A DNA stretch of 64,000 nt from JACKFB01 sp041389525 (lineage in GTDB: Bacteria; Myxococcota_A; UBA9042; PHBI01; JACKFB01), in NCBI GenBank assembly GCA_041389525.1, contig JAWKRR010000033.1, positions 18,139 to 82,138 on the forward strand, given 5' to 3'. Shown here piece after piece: positions 33,063 to 40,173 of the stretch. The translations under genes and the position numbers were made by a program. Position 1 is the first letter of the stretch, and every line of letters begins with the position of its first letter. The notes beneath the pieces were generated by a model. It was not told the origin of the DNA and made no database searches. It worked only from the letters and a program-made list of their open reading frames with translations.

Positions 33063-34313
33063 CTAAAAGAGGATGGCCACGCCCGTGCGGATCGCGCCGT
33101 GGCGCGTGGTCCACTGGGTGGTCGGGTCGGTGGCGAAGATCCAGAAGTGGGCCGTCCAGCCGCCCTCGAGGAAGATGCCCAAGCTCTGCGTGACGTAGAC
33201 CTTTCCGCCAAGGTACAGGCCCAGATACACGCCCGGGCCGACGTTGGTGGTCTTCTCGTTGTCGTCGAGGCCGACGGTCTTGTCGACGCCGATGGTCAGG
33301 CCGACGGGGATGGACAGGTAGATCTCGGCGACGTCCTTGATCGGCACCCGGAAGCGCGGGACGAAGCCGATGTCGACGTTGAAGTTGGGGCCGAGGTCGC
33401 TGTCGCTGTGGAACTTGGTGGTCCAGGTGCCGAAGCCGAGCTCGACGCCCAGCGCAAACACGCTGCGCATCGGGATATCCAGGTAGAGGCCGAACCCGTA
33501 GGAGAGGTTGAGGTCGGAGTCGCCCGAGGCGGTCTCGAGGAAGCTGTCGGTCAGGGTGATCTTCGCTTTGCCGGGGAAGCCGAGGTTCAGGTAGGGGCGG
33601 ATCTGCGTGCGCTGGTGGCGGAGCTTGGGCGGCGGCGGCGGGTCTTCGCCCTCGAACGCCTCCTCGCCGCGGTCCGGCGGGTCCGACGGCGCCTCGACCG
33701 GGCGGGCGCTGGGCACCAGGCGGGTCGTCGAGGCGGTCGCGCGCCCAGACCGCGCGGTGATGGTGACCTTGATCGGCGAGAAGCCGTCGGCGACGAGCTC
33801 GAGCTCGTGCTTGCCGGCGCTGACGCCCACGGTGCGCGGGGTGCGGAACTCGTAGCCGTCCAGGATGGCGTCAGCGCCCGACGGGGTCGACCGCACGGTG
33901 GCCCAGCCCATGGCCGGCGAGACGCGGGGGCCGTGCTTGGCGAGGCCGCTGTCGATGAGCGCGGTCTCTTCGGGCGCTGGCGAGAGGTCGGCGGCCTGCA
34001 GGTAGGCCTCGAACGCGTCGCGGTCGCGCTTGAGATCGCCGAGGATGGTCGCGCGAATCAGCGCGGTGCTAGCGTTCGGCAGCGCGGTCCAGGCGCGTTC
34101 GGCGGCCTCGAGGGCGTCGTCGAGCTTGCCGGCGCCGTAGGCCTCGGTGGCGTCCTCGTAGGCGGCGCGGGCGTCGGCCCGGTCGGAGTCCGTGGCGCGC
34201 CCGGTCTCAGGCAGGTCGGGCAGCAAGACGTCGGCCCAGGCCGAAGGTGCGAGCGCGACAGCGACCAGAGCGACCAGCGCCGAGCAAGCCCGCACGCGTG
34301 TGAATTCAAACAC
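33063..34313 (-). CDS. TPR-PEGA protein with C-terminal beta-barrel
   Basis: 416 residues, GTG start with AGGGA seven bases upstream. Signal peptide ends SAWADVLLPDLPE. TPR-like helices (45-120, ARAAYEDATEAYGAGKLDDALEAAERAW) are followed by a PEGA domain (about 135-200, ATVRSTPSGADAILDGYEFRTPRTVGVSAGKHELELVADGF cut by Gly turns), a Pro-rich linker, and from 235 a beta-barrel-like domain (IRPYLNLGFPGKAKITL ... HGAIRTGVAILF) ending in Phe. Combining periplasmic TPR and PEGA with an outer-membrane barrel in one chain suggests a link between the outer membrane and the cell wall or partners. Upstream gene of the HEAT operon. Confidence 0.82.
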   Translation of the reverse strand: MFEFTRVRACSALVALVAVALAPSAWADVLLPDLPETGRATDSDRADARAAYEDATEAYGAGKLDDALEAAERAWTALPNASTALIRATILGDLKRDRDAFEAYLQAADLSPAPEETALIDSGLAKHGPRVSPAMGWATVRSTPSGADAILDGYEFRTPRTVGVSAGKHELELVADGFSPIKVTITARSGRATASTTRLVPSARPVEAPSDPPDRGEEAFEGEDPPPPPKLRHQRTQIRPYLNLGFPGKAKITLTDSFLETASGDSDLNLSYGFGLYLDIPMRSVFALGVELGFGTWTTKFHSDSDLGPNFNVDIGFVPRFRVPIKDVAEIYLSIPVGLTIGVDKTVGLDDNEKTTNVGPGVYLGLYLGGKVYVTQSLGIFLEGGWTAHFWIFATDPTTQWTTRHGAIRTGVAILF

Positions 34314-34455
34314 TTATAATCCCTGGGTCCGAGAGGGTGACCGCATTGTGGCGCCCCGCCCGCTCGGAGGCAATTCGCGTCCCCGAAGCGCGGGACTTCG
34401 CGCGGCCGGCGGCGTGGTGTATGGGAACGGCGAAGCCACCGACCGCGGAGCGACC

Positions 34456-34818
34456 ATGAGCGAGACCCGGTACAAGACCTTCGACGAGTTCTGGCCCTAC
34501 TACCTGGGCGAACACCTCAACCCCGCCTGCCGCGCCCTGCACTACGTCGGGACCGGGCTGGTGATCGGGACGGCGGTGACCTCGGTCGTGACGATGAACC
34601 CGACGCTGCTGCTGGCCTTGCCGGTCATCGGCTACGGGTTCGCCTGGGTGGGGCACTTCGCCATCGAGAAGAACCGCCCGGCGACCTTCACCTACCCGCG
34701 CTGGTCGCTGGCGGCGGACTTCAAGATGTTCGGCTACTTCGTGACCGGCCGCATGGGGGCCGAGCTGGCCAAGCACCACCCGGGCGCGGTCGGGGCGACC
34801 CGAGCGCAGCGGGCGTAA
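34456..34818 (+). CDS. DUF962 / Mpo1-like membrane protein
   Basis: 120 residues. FDEFWPYYLGEHLNPACRALHYVGTGL, two central membrane helices and GYGFAWVGHFAIEKNRPATFTYPRWSLAADFKMFGYFVTGRMG are the hallmarks of the DUF962 family. Its yeast member Mpo1 is an iron-dependent dioxygenase that alpha-oxidises 2-hydroxy fatty acids; the conserved His residues (EHLNPACRALH, GHF) are present. GGAG five bases before ATG sets the start. Confidence 0.93.
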   Translation: MSETRYKTFDEFWPYYLGEHLNPACRALHYVGTGLVIGTAVTSVVTMNPTLLLALPVIGYGFAWVGHFAIEKNRPATFTYPRWSLAADFKMFGYFVTGRMGAELAKHHPGAVGATRAQRA

Positions 34819-34834
34819 AGCCAGCTCGCCCGTT

Positions 34835-35521
34835 CTAGACGCCGACCAAGCACTCCAGGGCGCCAGGCGCCGTGAGGTCGGCGAATAGCCAGTCGGGATC
34901 GCACGATTTGAGGGTCGCGAGGTCGACCCCGCCCGTGGCGACCGCGACGCACTCGGCGCCGATGGCGTGGGCGGCGGCGATGTCTTTGGACGTGTCGCCG
35001 ATGACGACCACGCGGCACTCGGAGCGGGGCAGGCCCAGGCGCGCGGCCCCGCGGTCGGCGCCGACGCGGATGAGCGCGGCGCGGTCCTCGTCGTCGCAGC
35101 CGAAGCCTCCGAAGGCGAAGCGCGGGTTGAGGCCGACGCGCTCGAGCTTGATGCGGGCGCCGGTCTCGACGTTGCCGGTGCCGAGGCCGACCGCGCTGTG
35201 GGGGCGGGCGAGGGCGGCGTCCACGGCGGCGACGATGCCCGGGTGCACGGCGTAGACCGGGGCCTGGGCGATCTCGTCGGCCAGCAGCCCGAGGTAGGCG
35301 TCCAGCAGCTCGTCGATGCGCTCGGCGGTGGGGTCGAGATCGATGGCCTGCAACGCTTTGCGGAAGATCGCCCGGTCGGTCATGCCGCCGAACGAGAAGT
35401 GCGCGCAGGCGTCGTCGCGGCCGTGGACGCGCTCGACGGCGCGCTCGAGGGCGCGACGGCCGGCGCCCCCCGAGGTGATGATCGTGCCGTCGATGTCGAA
35501 GAGATAGACCGTGGGACGCAT
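34835..35521 (-). CDS. HAD-superfamily hydrolase, phosphoglycolate phosphatase-like
   Basis: 228 residues. Motif I FDIDGTIIT supplies the nucleophile Asp and acid/base Asp, motif II is GTGN, the Lys is in the KLERVGL region, and motif IV is VVVIGDTSKDI. The helical cap (about 20-95) is the C1 type of Gph/PgmB-like phosphatases. Start MRPTVYLFDIDG is chosen because family members begin within a few residues of motif I; the 28-codon extension is discarded. Substrate uncertain. Confidence 0.9.
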   Translation of the reverse strand: MRPTVYLFDIDGTIITSGGAGRRALERAVERVHGRDDACAHFSFGGMTDRAIFRKALQAIDLDPTAERIDELLDAYLGLLADEIAQAPVYAVHPGIVAAVDAALARPHSAVGLGTGNVETGARIKLERVGLNPRFAFGGFGCDDEDRAALIRVGADRGAARLGLPRSECRVVVIGDTSKDIAAAHAIGAECVAVATGGVDLATLKSCDPDWLFADLTAPGALECLVGV

Positions 35522-35595
35522 GGGCGGGCTCGTGACGGCGCCGCGGCGCCGGTGGTAGGCTGGGGATGCAGATGATGCCCACGGGGAGGACGCGG

Positions 35596-36129
35596 ATGGA
35601 AGCACGAATCCGGGCGAGGTGGCTGGCGGTCGGGCTGGTGCTGGCGGCGGTCCTGTGGGTGGCGTGCGGCAAGGGCGAGGCCCGGGCGGTCGAGACTCGG
35701 GCGGTCGAGACCCAGGCGGTCGAGGCCGCGTCGTGTCCCCCGCTGGAGCTCAAGCTCGACGGGGCCGCCCAGACCTGGACGAACGTGCTGGCCTACCGGA
35801 TGCGCGGCAACACCATCGTCCGCATCTACAACCACGACGGCGTGACCTGCGAGCACCTGCTCGAGGATAAGCCCGTGAGCGTCCCGCGCGACGAGCAGCT
35901 CATCAACATCACCGTGATGTCGGGGACGGCCTATGTGACCTACGCGCCGGACCCGTCGGGCGGGCAGGCCAGCAAGGGCAAGGTGGTGACGAAGGGCGAG
36001 AAGGCCGGCGGAAAGCTGGGGCTCTGCCTGCCAGATCTGCTGACCCTGACGGGTAAAGGCGTCCATGAGGGACACACCGTCACGGTGCAGGGCCTGGTCG
36101 AAGCGAAGTTCTGCGGCGACCACAAATAG
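35596..36129 (+). CDS. Exported protein with hydrophobic leader
   Basis: 177 residues; GGGGAGGA five bases before ATG. The leader RWLAVGLVLAAVLWVAC ends in Cys with a poor lipobox, then comes a 21-bp-like repeat encoding AVETRAVETQAVEAA. The mature domain has three Cys (SCPPLE, TCEHLL, GLCLPD) plus FCGDHK at the end and looks beta-rich. No family recognised. DUF427 starts 11 bases downstream, so they are probably co-transcribed. Confidence 0.7.
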   Translation: MEARIRARWLAVGLVLAAVLWVACGKGEARAVETRAVETQAVEAASCPPLELKLDGAAQTWTNVLAYRMRGNTIVRIYNHDGVTCEHLLEDKPVSVPRDEQLINITVMSGTAYVTYAPDPSGGQASKGKVVTKGEKAGGKLGLCLPDLLTLTGKGVHEGHTVTVQGLVEAKFCGDHK

Positions 36130-36140
36130 CGGAGGCGTGC

Positions 36141-36434
36141 GTGGTGCGAGCGATTTGGAACGACGTGGTGGTCGCGGAGTCCGATGAGACCGTGCTGGTC
36201 GAGGGCCACCACTACTTCCCCCTCGATTCGGTCGCTCAGGAGCACCTGCGCTCCAGCGAGCTGATCACGCGCTGCTTCTGGAAAGGGACGGCCAACTACT
36301 ACGACGTGGTGGTCGATGACGCGGTGGCGAAGGACGGCGCGTGGACCTACCGCGCACCGTCCGAGGCGGCAGGGAATATCCGGGATTACATCGCTTTTTG
36401 GCACGGTGTACGCGTTGTAGCCGACGGCGGCTGA
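36141..36434 (+). CDS. DUF427 domain protein
   Basis: 97 residues, GTG start with GGAGG five bases upstream. The family pattern is complete: WNDVVVAESDETVLVEGHHYFP, LRSSELITRCFWKGTANYYDV, and the C-terminal IAFWHGVRVV. DUF427 proteins are small beta barrels of unknown, possibly nucleotide- or metabolite-binding, function. Follows the exported-protein gene by 11 bases. Confidence 0.93.
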   Translation: MVRAIWNDVVVAESDETVLVEGHHYFPLDSVAQEHLRSSELITRCFWKGTANYYDVVVDDAVAKDGAWTYRAPSEAAGNIRDYIAFWHGVRVVADGG

Positions 36435-36492
36435 CCCGCGCCCCGCGGTCCCGCGAGGCGTATGGCGGCGGTCGAGCGGCAGGAGGTGCGTG

Positions 36493-36675
36493 ATGGAACA
36501 GGGACTCGAAGTGCGGTGCCCAGCCTGTGGCCAGCCCACGGCGGTCTATGTCGACTGGGAAGACGGCACAGACGAGCTGGAGACCGACTGCCAGGTCTGC
36601 TGCCACCCAATCCACGTGCAGGTGAAGATGAACGCCGGGCGCGTCGAGAACACCGCGGTCGGAAACGAGTGGTGA
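36493..36675 (+). CDS. CPXCG-motif cysteine-rich small protein
   Basis: 60 residues. RCPACGQPTAVYVDWEDGTDELETDCQVCCHPIHVQV is the zinc-ribbon family known as CPXCG motif-containing proteins: four Cys in two CxxC pairs. AGGAGG six bases before ATG 36493 decides the start over the preceding GTG. Function unknown; conserved in Proteobacteria. Last intact gene before the inverted-repeat element. Confidence 0.93.
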   Translation: MEQGLEVRCPACGQPTAVYVDWEDGTDELETDCQVCCHPIHVQVKMNAGRVENTAVGNEW

Positions 36676-36689
36676 GTCGGCGCGCAGTT

Positions 36690-36896
36690 AGGGGTGGCCC
36701 AGAATGAATGCGGCATCGGCGCAAGCAGACACGTCATCAACGCGTTCGCGAAACCCGAAGGTGTAGTTGGAGGCTCCGAGGGGTTGAGGACACGTTGGGA
36801 CTGGATCCGCCGCGGAGATGCTGGGTCTGTTTTGGGCCAATTCCCGAGCCGGCGGAGCCAGAACCAAGAGACTCGCGCAAAGACGCCAAGCCGCAA
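36690..36896 (+). repeat. Left inverted repeat of the GxxExxY element
   Basis: Contains GCGGCATCGGCGCAAG, AACGCGTTCGCGAAACCCGA, GGATCCGCCGCG and at its inner end GCGCAAAGACGCCAAG. The same blocks occur in the same order on the opposite strand at the other end of the element. Confidence 0.75.
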
Positions 36897-36925
36897 AGAT
36901 CGCAAGAAGATTGGCACAGGCGGTT

Positions 36926-37309
36926 CTAGTCTTCGAGGCCGTTGACGAGCCGGGTAATCCCAGCCTTGATCGTGGACTCGCCGAAGTTGATGAGGAGTCC
37001 GAGGCGCATGTCGGCGAGTCGGAGGTAGGTGAGGAGCTGCTTCTTGTGCACGGGCGCAGTTCTCTCAACGGACTTGATCTCGACGATGACCCGGTCCTCG
37101 ATGATGAGGTCCGCCCGGAAGCCGACCTCAAGTCGTATGGCGGCGTAGGTCACCGCGATGGGCACCTGCTGCTGTACTCGGAGCCCGCGGAGCTGCAGCT
37201 CGTAGGTCAAGACCGCTTCGTAGACCGATTCCAGTAAGCCCGGCCCGAGGGCGACGTGGATTTTGTAGGCGGCGTCTACGACTTTTCGGGCGATTTCGTT
37301 CTCATTCAC
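36926..37309 (-). CDS. GxxExxY-family protein, probable PD-(D/E)xK nuclease fold
   Basis: 127 residues, the usual family length. GTG start (VNENEIARKVVDAAYKIH) with GGAG six bases upstream; a 20-residue longer frame is discarded. The name-giving motif is GPGLLESVY. The segment FRADLIIEDRVIVEIKSVE provides the Asp and Glu-x-Lys of a PD-(D/E)xK nuclease core. The family is common in environmental bacteria, often in repetitive contexts, with no established function. It lies in the middle of the inverted repeats at 36690-37925, which fits a mobile cargo. Confidence 0.92.
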   Translation of the reverse strand: MNENEIARKVVDAAYKIHVALGPGLLESVYEAVLTYELQLRGLRVQQQVPIAVTYAAIRLEVGFRADLIIEDRVIVEIKSVERTAPVHKKQLLTYLRLADMRLGLLINFGESTIKAGITRLVNGLED

Positions 37310-37404
37310 CTCGATCTCCGGCTGCTGAGCTGGCGCACGATGATGGCACGGGCGTGCTCGACGTCCCAATCGGATGCATTCGCCCGGCCTGTGGGAGGTG
37401 GCCG

Positions 37405-37500
37405 ATGGGAGTTCTGATCGCGCGCTACCCCGACCGCATCGCTGGTGGCCTGTCCTGTGACGACCGGGTGCTCATCAAGGGACCGTCCACCCGGTCTGCT
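37405..37500 (+). pseudogene. Remnant resembling the N-terminus of an uncharacterised repeat-associated protein family
   Basis: The plus strand encodes MGVLIARYPDRIAGGLSCDD followed by RVLIKGPS. This recalls the opening RYADKI.GVLSCFDRVVI.GTLP of long uncharacterised proteins frequent in environmental Proteobacteria and Acidobacteria. The match stops after about 30 residues and the frame degenerates. The comparison is from memory and needs a search. Confidence 0.35.
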
Positions 37501-37671
37501 TCGCGGGAGGCACGGGCTCGTTATTGTACCAGCGCGGCTTCCGGTGTTCCGACGACACGGCGCTCGGCCGCCGCACGATCATGGCGAGCCTCAAGCCCAC
37601 CGAATTGATCGTCATTCCTCCGCGAATCGTCAGGCGCGCCATGACGATCTGGCCCCTCAGATCCACCCGCG

Positions 37672-37925
37672 TTCTTGGCGCCTTGGCGTCTTGGCGCGAA
37701 CCAAGCCCTCCCCGAACTTGAGCCAAGTCCTGCCAGAATTGAGCAGGATCTCGGACGTAAGGAGTCAGCCCAAAATAAACACGTCCTCTTCGCGGCGGAT
37801 CCATCCCCATCAGCGCGTCCTCGAAACCTCGGAGTATCCAGATACACCTTCGGGTTTCGCGAACGCGTTGATAGGGCGTCTCCTTGCGCCGATGCCGCAT
37901 TTGTTCTGGGCCGACTCCTAAGGGA
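37672..37925 (-). repeat. Right inverted repeat of the GxxExxY element
   Basis: Read on the minus strand it gives GCGGCATCGGCGCAAG, AACGCGTTCGCGAAACCCGA, GGATCCGCCGCG and CGCGCCAAGACGCCAAG, matching the left copy block by block. The spacer between the third and fourth blocks is longer here (about 85 against 50 bases). Confidence 0.75.
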
Positions 37926-37939
37926 CTAACCTCGGCGCC

Positions 37940-38440
37940 TCAGCTTCGCGCCGGCTCAATGACCCAGCGCGCGGTCGCGGTCGCCACGACGTCGCCCTTG
38001 CCGTCGCGGATCGCCACCTGCACCTGGTGTTCGGTGCGGGCCTGGGGCGCGGCGACCTCGGTGTGGCACTCCGCTTCCAGCCGCCCGCGGGCCTTCTTCG
38101 CGTAGTCGATGGACAGCCCGCTGATGATGCCGCGAGCGCCCGGGGGCAGCGCCATCATGGTGGCGAGGCCGCTGGTCTCCTCGGCCAGGTTCATCAGGGC
38201 GATGGCGTGCACGCAGTCGAGGTGGTTGCGGACGGCGCGCCGGTCCCGCATGGCCAGGCGCGCGTAGCCCGGGCGTAGCTCGAGGATCTCGGCGCGGATG
38301 GTCCCCGTGTAGGGCGCGGCCTCGCCGACCAGCCGGCTCATGACCCGCCGCCCGCCCGGCATCCGCGAGAGCACCGCCCACAGCCGCTGCAGGTCGCCCG
38401 GGCCCGACATGCCGAGTCGCTTCAGCACGCCGTTCTTCAT
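37940..38440 (-). CDS. Hotdog-fold protein, DUF4442 thioesterase-like
   Basis: 166 residues. The hotdog core is visible: a central helix region VHAIALMNLAEETSGLATMMALP and strands RPGYARLAMRDRRAVRNHLDCVHA, ISGLSIDYAKKARGRLEAEC, QVQVAIRDGKGDVVATATARWVI. Such DUF4442/PaaI-like proteins hydrolyse acyl-CoA thioesters; the HLDCVHAIA stretch matches their active-site loop. Its ATG overlaps the stop of the cation efflux gene (38437-38440), so translation is coupled. Confidence 0.88.
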   Translation of the reverse strand: MKNGVLKRLGMSGPGDLQRLWAVLSRMPGGRRVMSRLVGEAAPYTGTIRAEILELRPGYARLAMRDRRAVRNHLDCVHAIALMNLAEETSGLATMMALPPGARGIISGLSIDYAKKARGRLEAECHTEVAAPQARTEHQVQVAIRDGKGDVVATATARWVIEPARS

Positions 38441-39453
38441 CCGTCGCCTCGGTCGGTCTCGATGGCGACGTGAACCACGCCGGGCACCTGGGTGCGAATG
38501 TGCGCCTCGAGCAGGTCCACCTCGTCGCCGGCGGCCGTCAGCACGGCCTCGCCGAACTCCCGGAGGAACTCGCGCAGCTTCTCGGGGTCTTCGATCTCCG
38601 AGGCGATCGCTGACAGATCGCGGCCCGCCAAGATGCGGTCGGCCAGCACCGCGCCGTCGAAGTCGACCTCGGCCGCGACGTGGTAGTTGCCCAGGGTCAG
38701 CACCACCCCGCGCAGGTTCTTCACCGACTCGACCGCGGCGTGGCTGCCGAGCACGTCGCGCACCTTGTCGGCGACCTCGTCGTCGACTGACTTGGCGAGC
38801 AGGAAGTCGCGGTTGGCGCGGACCAGCGCGATGGCCACGAAGGCCAGCAGCACGCCGATGGCGATCGACGCCAGCGCGTCCCAGCCAGGCCAGCCCGTGA
38901 GCTGCTCGAGCCAGATCCCCGACGCCGCGAGCATCACGCCGAAGACCGCCGCGCAGTCCTCCATCAAGATGGCGTTGGTGGTCGGGTCCCGCGACTCGCG
39001 CAGATAGCGCATCGTCGTGACGCCCTGCGCCTTCGCGTCGCTGGCGAGGCCGCGAAAGGCGACTACGGCGGCCCCGCCCTCCAGCACCACCGCGATGCCC
39101 AGCACCGCCCACGTCACCCAGGTGTGGTGCGACGGCGACAGGTGCATCAGCCCCATCACGCCGTGCCAGGTGGTGACGCCCGCGCCGACGAAGAAGATGC
39201 CCAGCGCGCTGACCAATCCCCAGAAAAACCGCGCGCGCCCGTAGCCGTAGGGGTGCTCCGCGTCCGGCTCGCGCTCCGACGCGTGCAGCCCGAAGAGCAG
39301 CAGCGCCTGGTTCGACGTGTCGGCGACGGAGTGGATGGCCTCCGACAGCAGGGCGCCCGACCCCGAGACGCCGAACCCGATGAACTTGGCGACCGTGACC
39401 AGCGCGTTCGCCGAGAGGCCGGTGATGACCGATGTGGTGCTATTTCCAGACAT
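38437..39453 (-). CDS. Cation diffusion facilitator, SLC30A9-like
   Basis: 338 residues from ATG 39453; an ATG four codons earlier is equally possible and neither has a strong ribosome site. Six membrane helices with metal-site residues in LLSEAIHSVADTSNQALLLFG and AILMEDCAAVFGV. The segment REPDAEHPYGYGRARFFWG is typical of the SLC30A9/ZnT9 branch. A cytoplasmic ferredoxin-like domain follows (about 225-335). Exports zinc or another divalent metal across the inner membrane. Coupled to the hotdog gene. Confidence 0.92.
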   Translation of the reverse strand: MSGNSTTSVITGLSANALVTVAKFIGFGVSGSGALLSEAIHSVADTSNQALLLFGLHASEREPDAEHPYGYGRARFFWGLVSALGIFFVGAGVTTWHGVMGLMHLSPSHHTWVTWAVLGIAVVLEGGAAVVAFRGLASDAKAQGVTTMRYLRESRDPTTNAILMEDCAAVFGVMLAASGIWLEQLTGWPGWDALASIAIGVLLAFVAIALVRANRDFLLAKSVDDEVADKVRDVLGSHAAVESVKNLRGVVLTLGNYHVAAEVDFDGAVLADRILAGRDLSAIASEIEDPEKLREFLREFGEAVLTAAGDEVDLLEAHIRTQVPGVVHVAIETDRGDG

Positions 39454-39590
39454 TGGGCGGCCCATGATGGCGAAGTCGGGCAGAGATTCAAGCGGCGTCG
39501 GGGCGCCGAAACGACAAAGGGGCACCGCTTTCGCGACGCCCCTTTCCCGCGATCACGCTGCTAGGACGTGCCCAGCAGCGACGATCAAAC

Positions 39591-40025
39591 CTACGGAGTC
39601 GTCGGAGCGGCCCCTTCGACTGCCTCGACGGCCTTCTCGCCCGCCTCCTTGACCTCGGCGGCGGCGCCCTCAACAGCGGCGGCGCCCTCAACAGCAGCGC
39701 CCTCGGCCTTCTCGGCCGCGCCACCGACGGCTTCCTTGACCGCTTCGCCAGCCGCGCCGGCCGCTTCCTTCGCGTCGCCAGCCGCCTCGAGGGCCTTGTC
39801 CTTGGCCTCGCCAGCCGCCTCAGCCGCGCCGGCCTTGTCGCCGGCCTTCAGGGCCTCAGCCGCCTCGCCAGCCTTCCCAGCCGCTTCGCCGGCCTTCTCA
39901 GCCGCCTCGCCAGCCTTCTGCATGGCCTCGCCTGCAGCGCCGCCGGCGTCGGCCGGCTTCTTCTCACAAGCTTGTGCGCCCACGAGGGCAGCGCCGATGG
40001 CCAGCGCGCAGAGCATCTTTCGCAT
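39591..40025 (-). CDS. Ala/Glu/Lys heptad-repeat exported protein, LEA-like
   Basis: 144 residues; GAGGAGA five bases before ATG. Leader MRKMLCALAIGAALVGAQAC ends in a Cys (weak lipobox) followed by EKKPADA, the same residues that follow the lipobox Cys of SodC. The rest is almost only Ala, Glu, Lys, Gly in heptads such as KAGEAAE and KAGEAAG, predicting one long amphipathic helix of about 110 residues. This is like group 3 LEA or apolipoprotein-type proteins. It may act as an envelope spacer or desiccation protectant; that is inference. Divergent from tyrA. Confidence 0.8.
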   Translation of the reverse strand: MRKMLCALAIGAALVGAQACEKKPADAGGAAGEAMQKAGEAAEKAGEAAGKAGEAAEALKAGDKAGAAEAAGEAKDKALEAAGDAKEAAGAAGEAVKEAVGGAAEKAEGAAVEGAAAVEGAAAEVKEAGEKAVEAVEGAAPTTP

Positions 40026-40073
40026 GGTGTTCTCCTCAGATTCCCGCGTACGGGGGGTGTTCCCTCGCGTTAC

Positions 40074-40115
40074 TGCACGGATTTTCGCAACTGCACAAGC
40101 GGAAACCACCGTGCA
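40074..40115. promoter_or_regulatory. Nested hairpin in the tyrA leader / divergent promoter region
   Basis: TGCACGG (40074-40080) pairs with CCGTGCA (40109-40115), and inside it TTTTCGC (40082-40088) pairs with GCGGAAA (40099-40105) with one mismatch. It lies 58 bases before the tyrA start codon and on the far side of the divergent gene's promoter. It could be a regulator site or a leader structure. Confidence 0.45.
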
Positions 40116-40173
40116 ACGTTGTGCCGCGCGGCCCCTTCGGCCAAGATCCCGCGCCACAGCGGAGGCTTCTTTC

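Larger units (their letters stand above)
36690..37925. mobile_element. Putative mobile element or remnant: GxxExxY gene between long imperfect inverted repeats
   Basis: About 1.24 kb. Its ends (36690-36896 and 37672-37925) are imperfect inverted copies of each other, roughly 75-80 percent identical over the best 150 bases by eye. Between them lie a GxxExxY gene on the minus strand and a fragment resembling the start of an uncharacterised element-associated protein. Codon use and composition differ from neighbouring genes (less GC-rich). No transposase gene is present, so it is either mobilised in trans or decayed. Confidence 0.55.
37310..37939. other. 630-base region without an intact gene
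   Basis: Holds a degenerate coding fragment (37405-37500) and the right inverted repeat (37672-37925). Short frames on both strands run through it, but none has a ribosome site with a complete domain. Confidence 0.6.

Noticed and set aside
37475..37900. A 141-codon minus-strand gene in the right inverted repeat
   Set aside because: No ribosome site and no domain; its first part mirrors the left repeat, so I treat it as repeat sequence rather than an independent gene.
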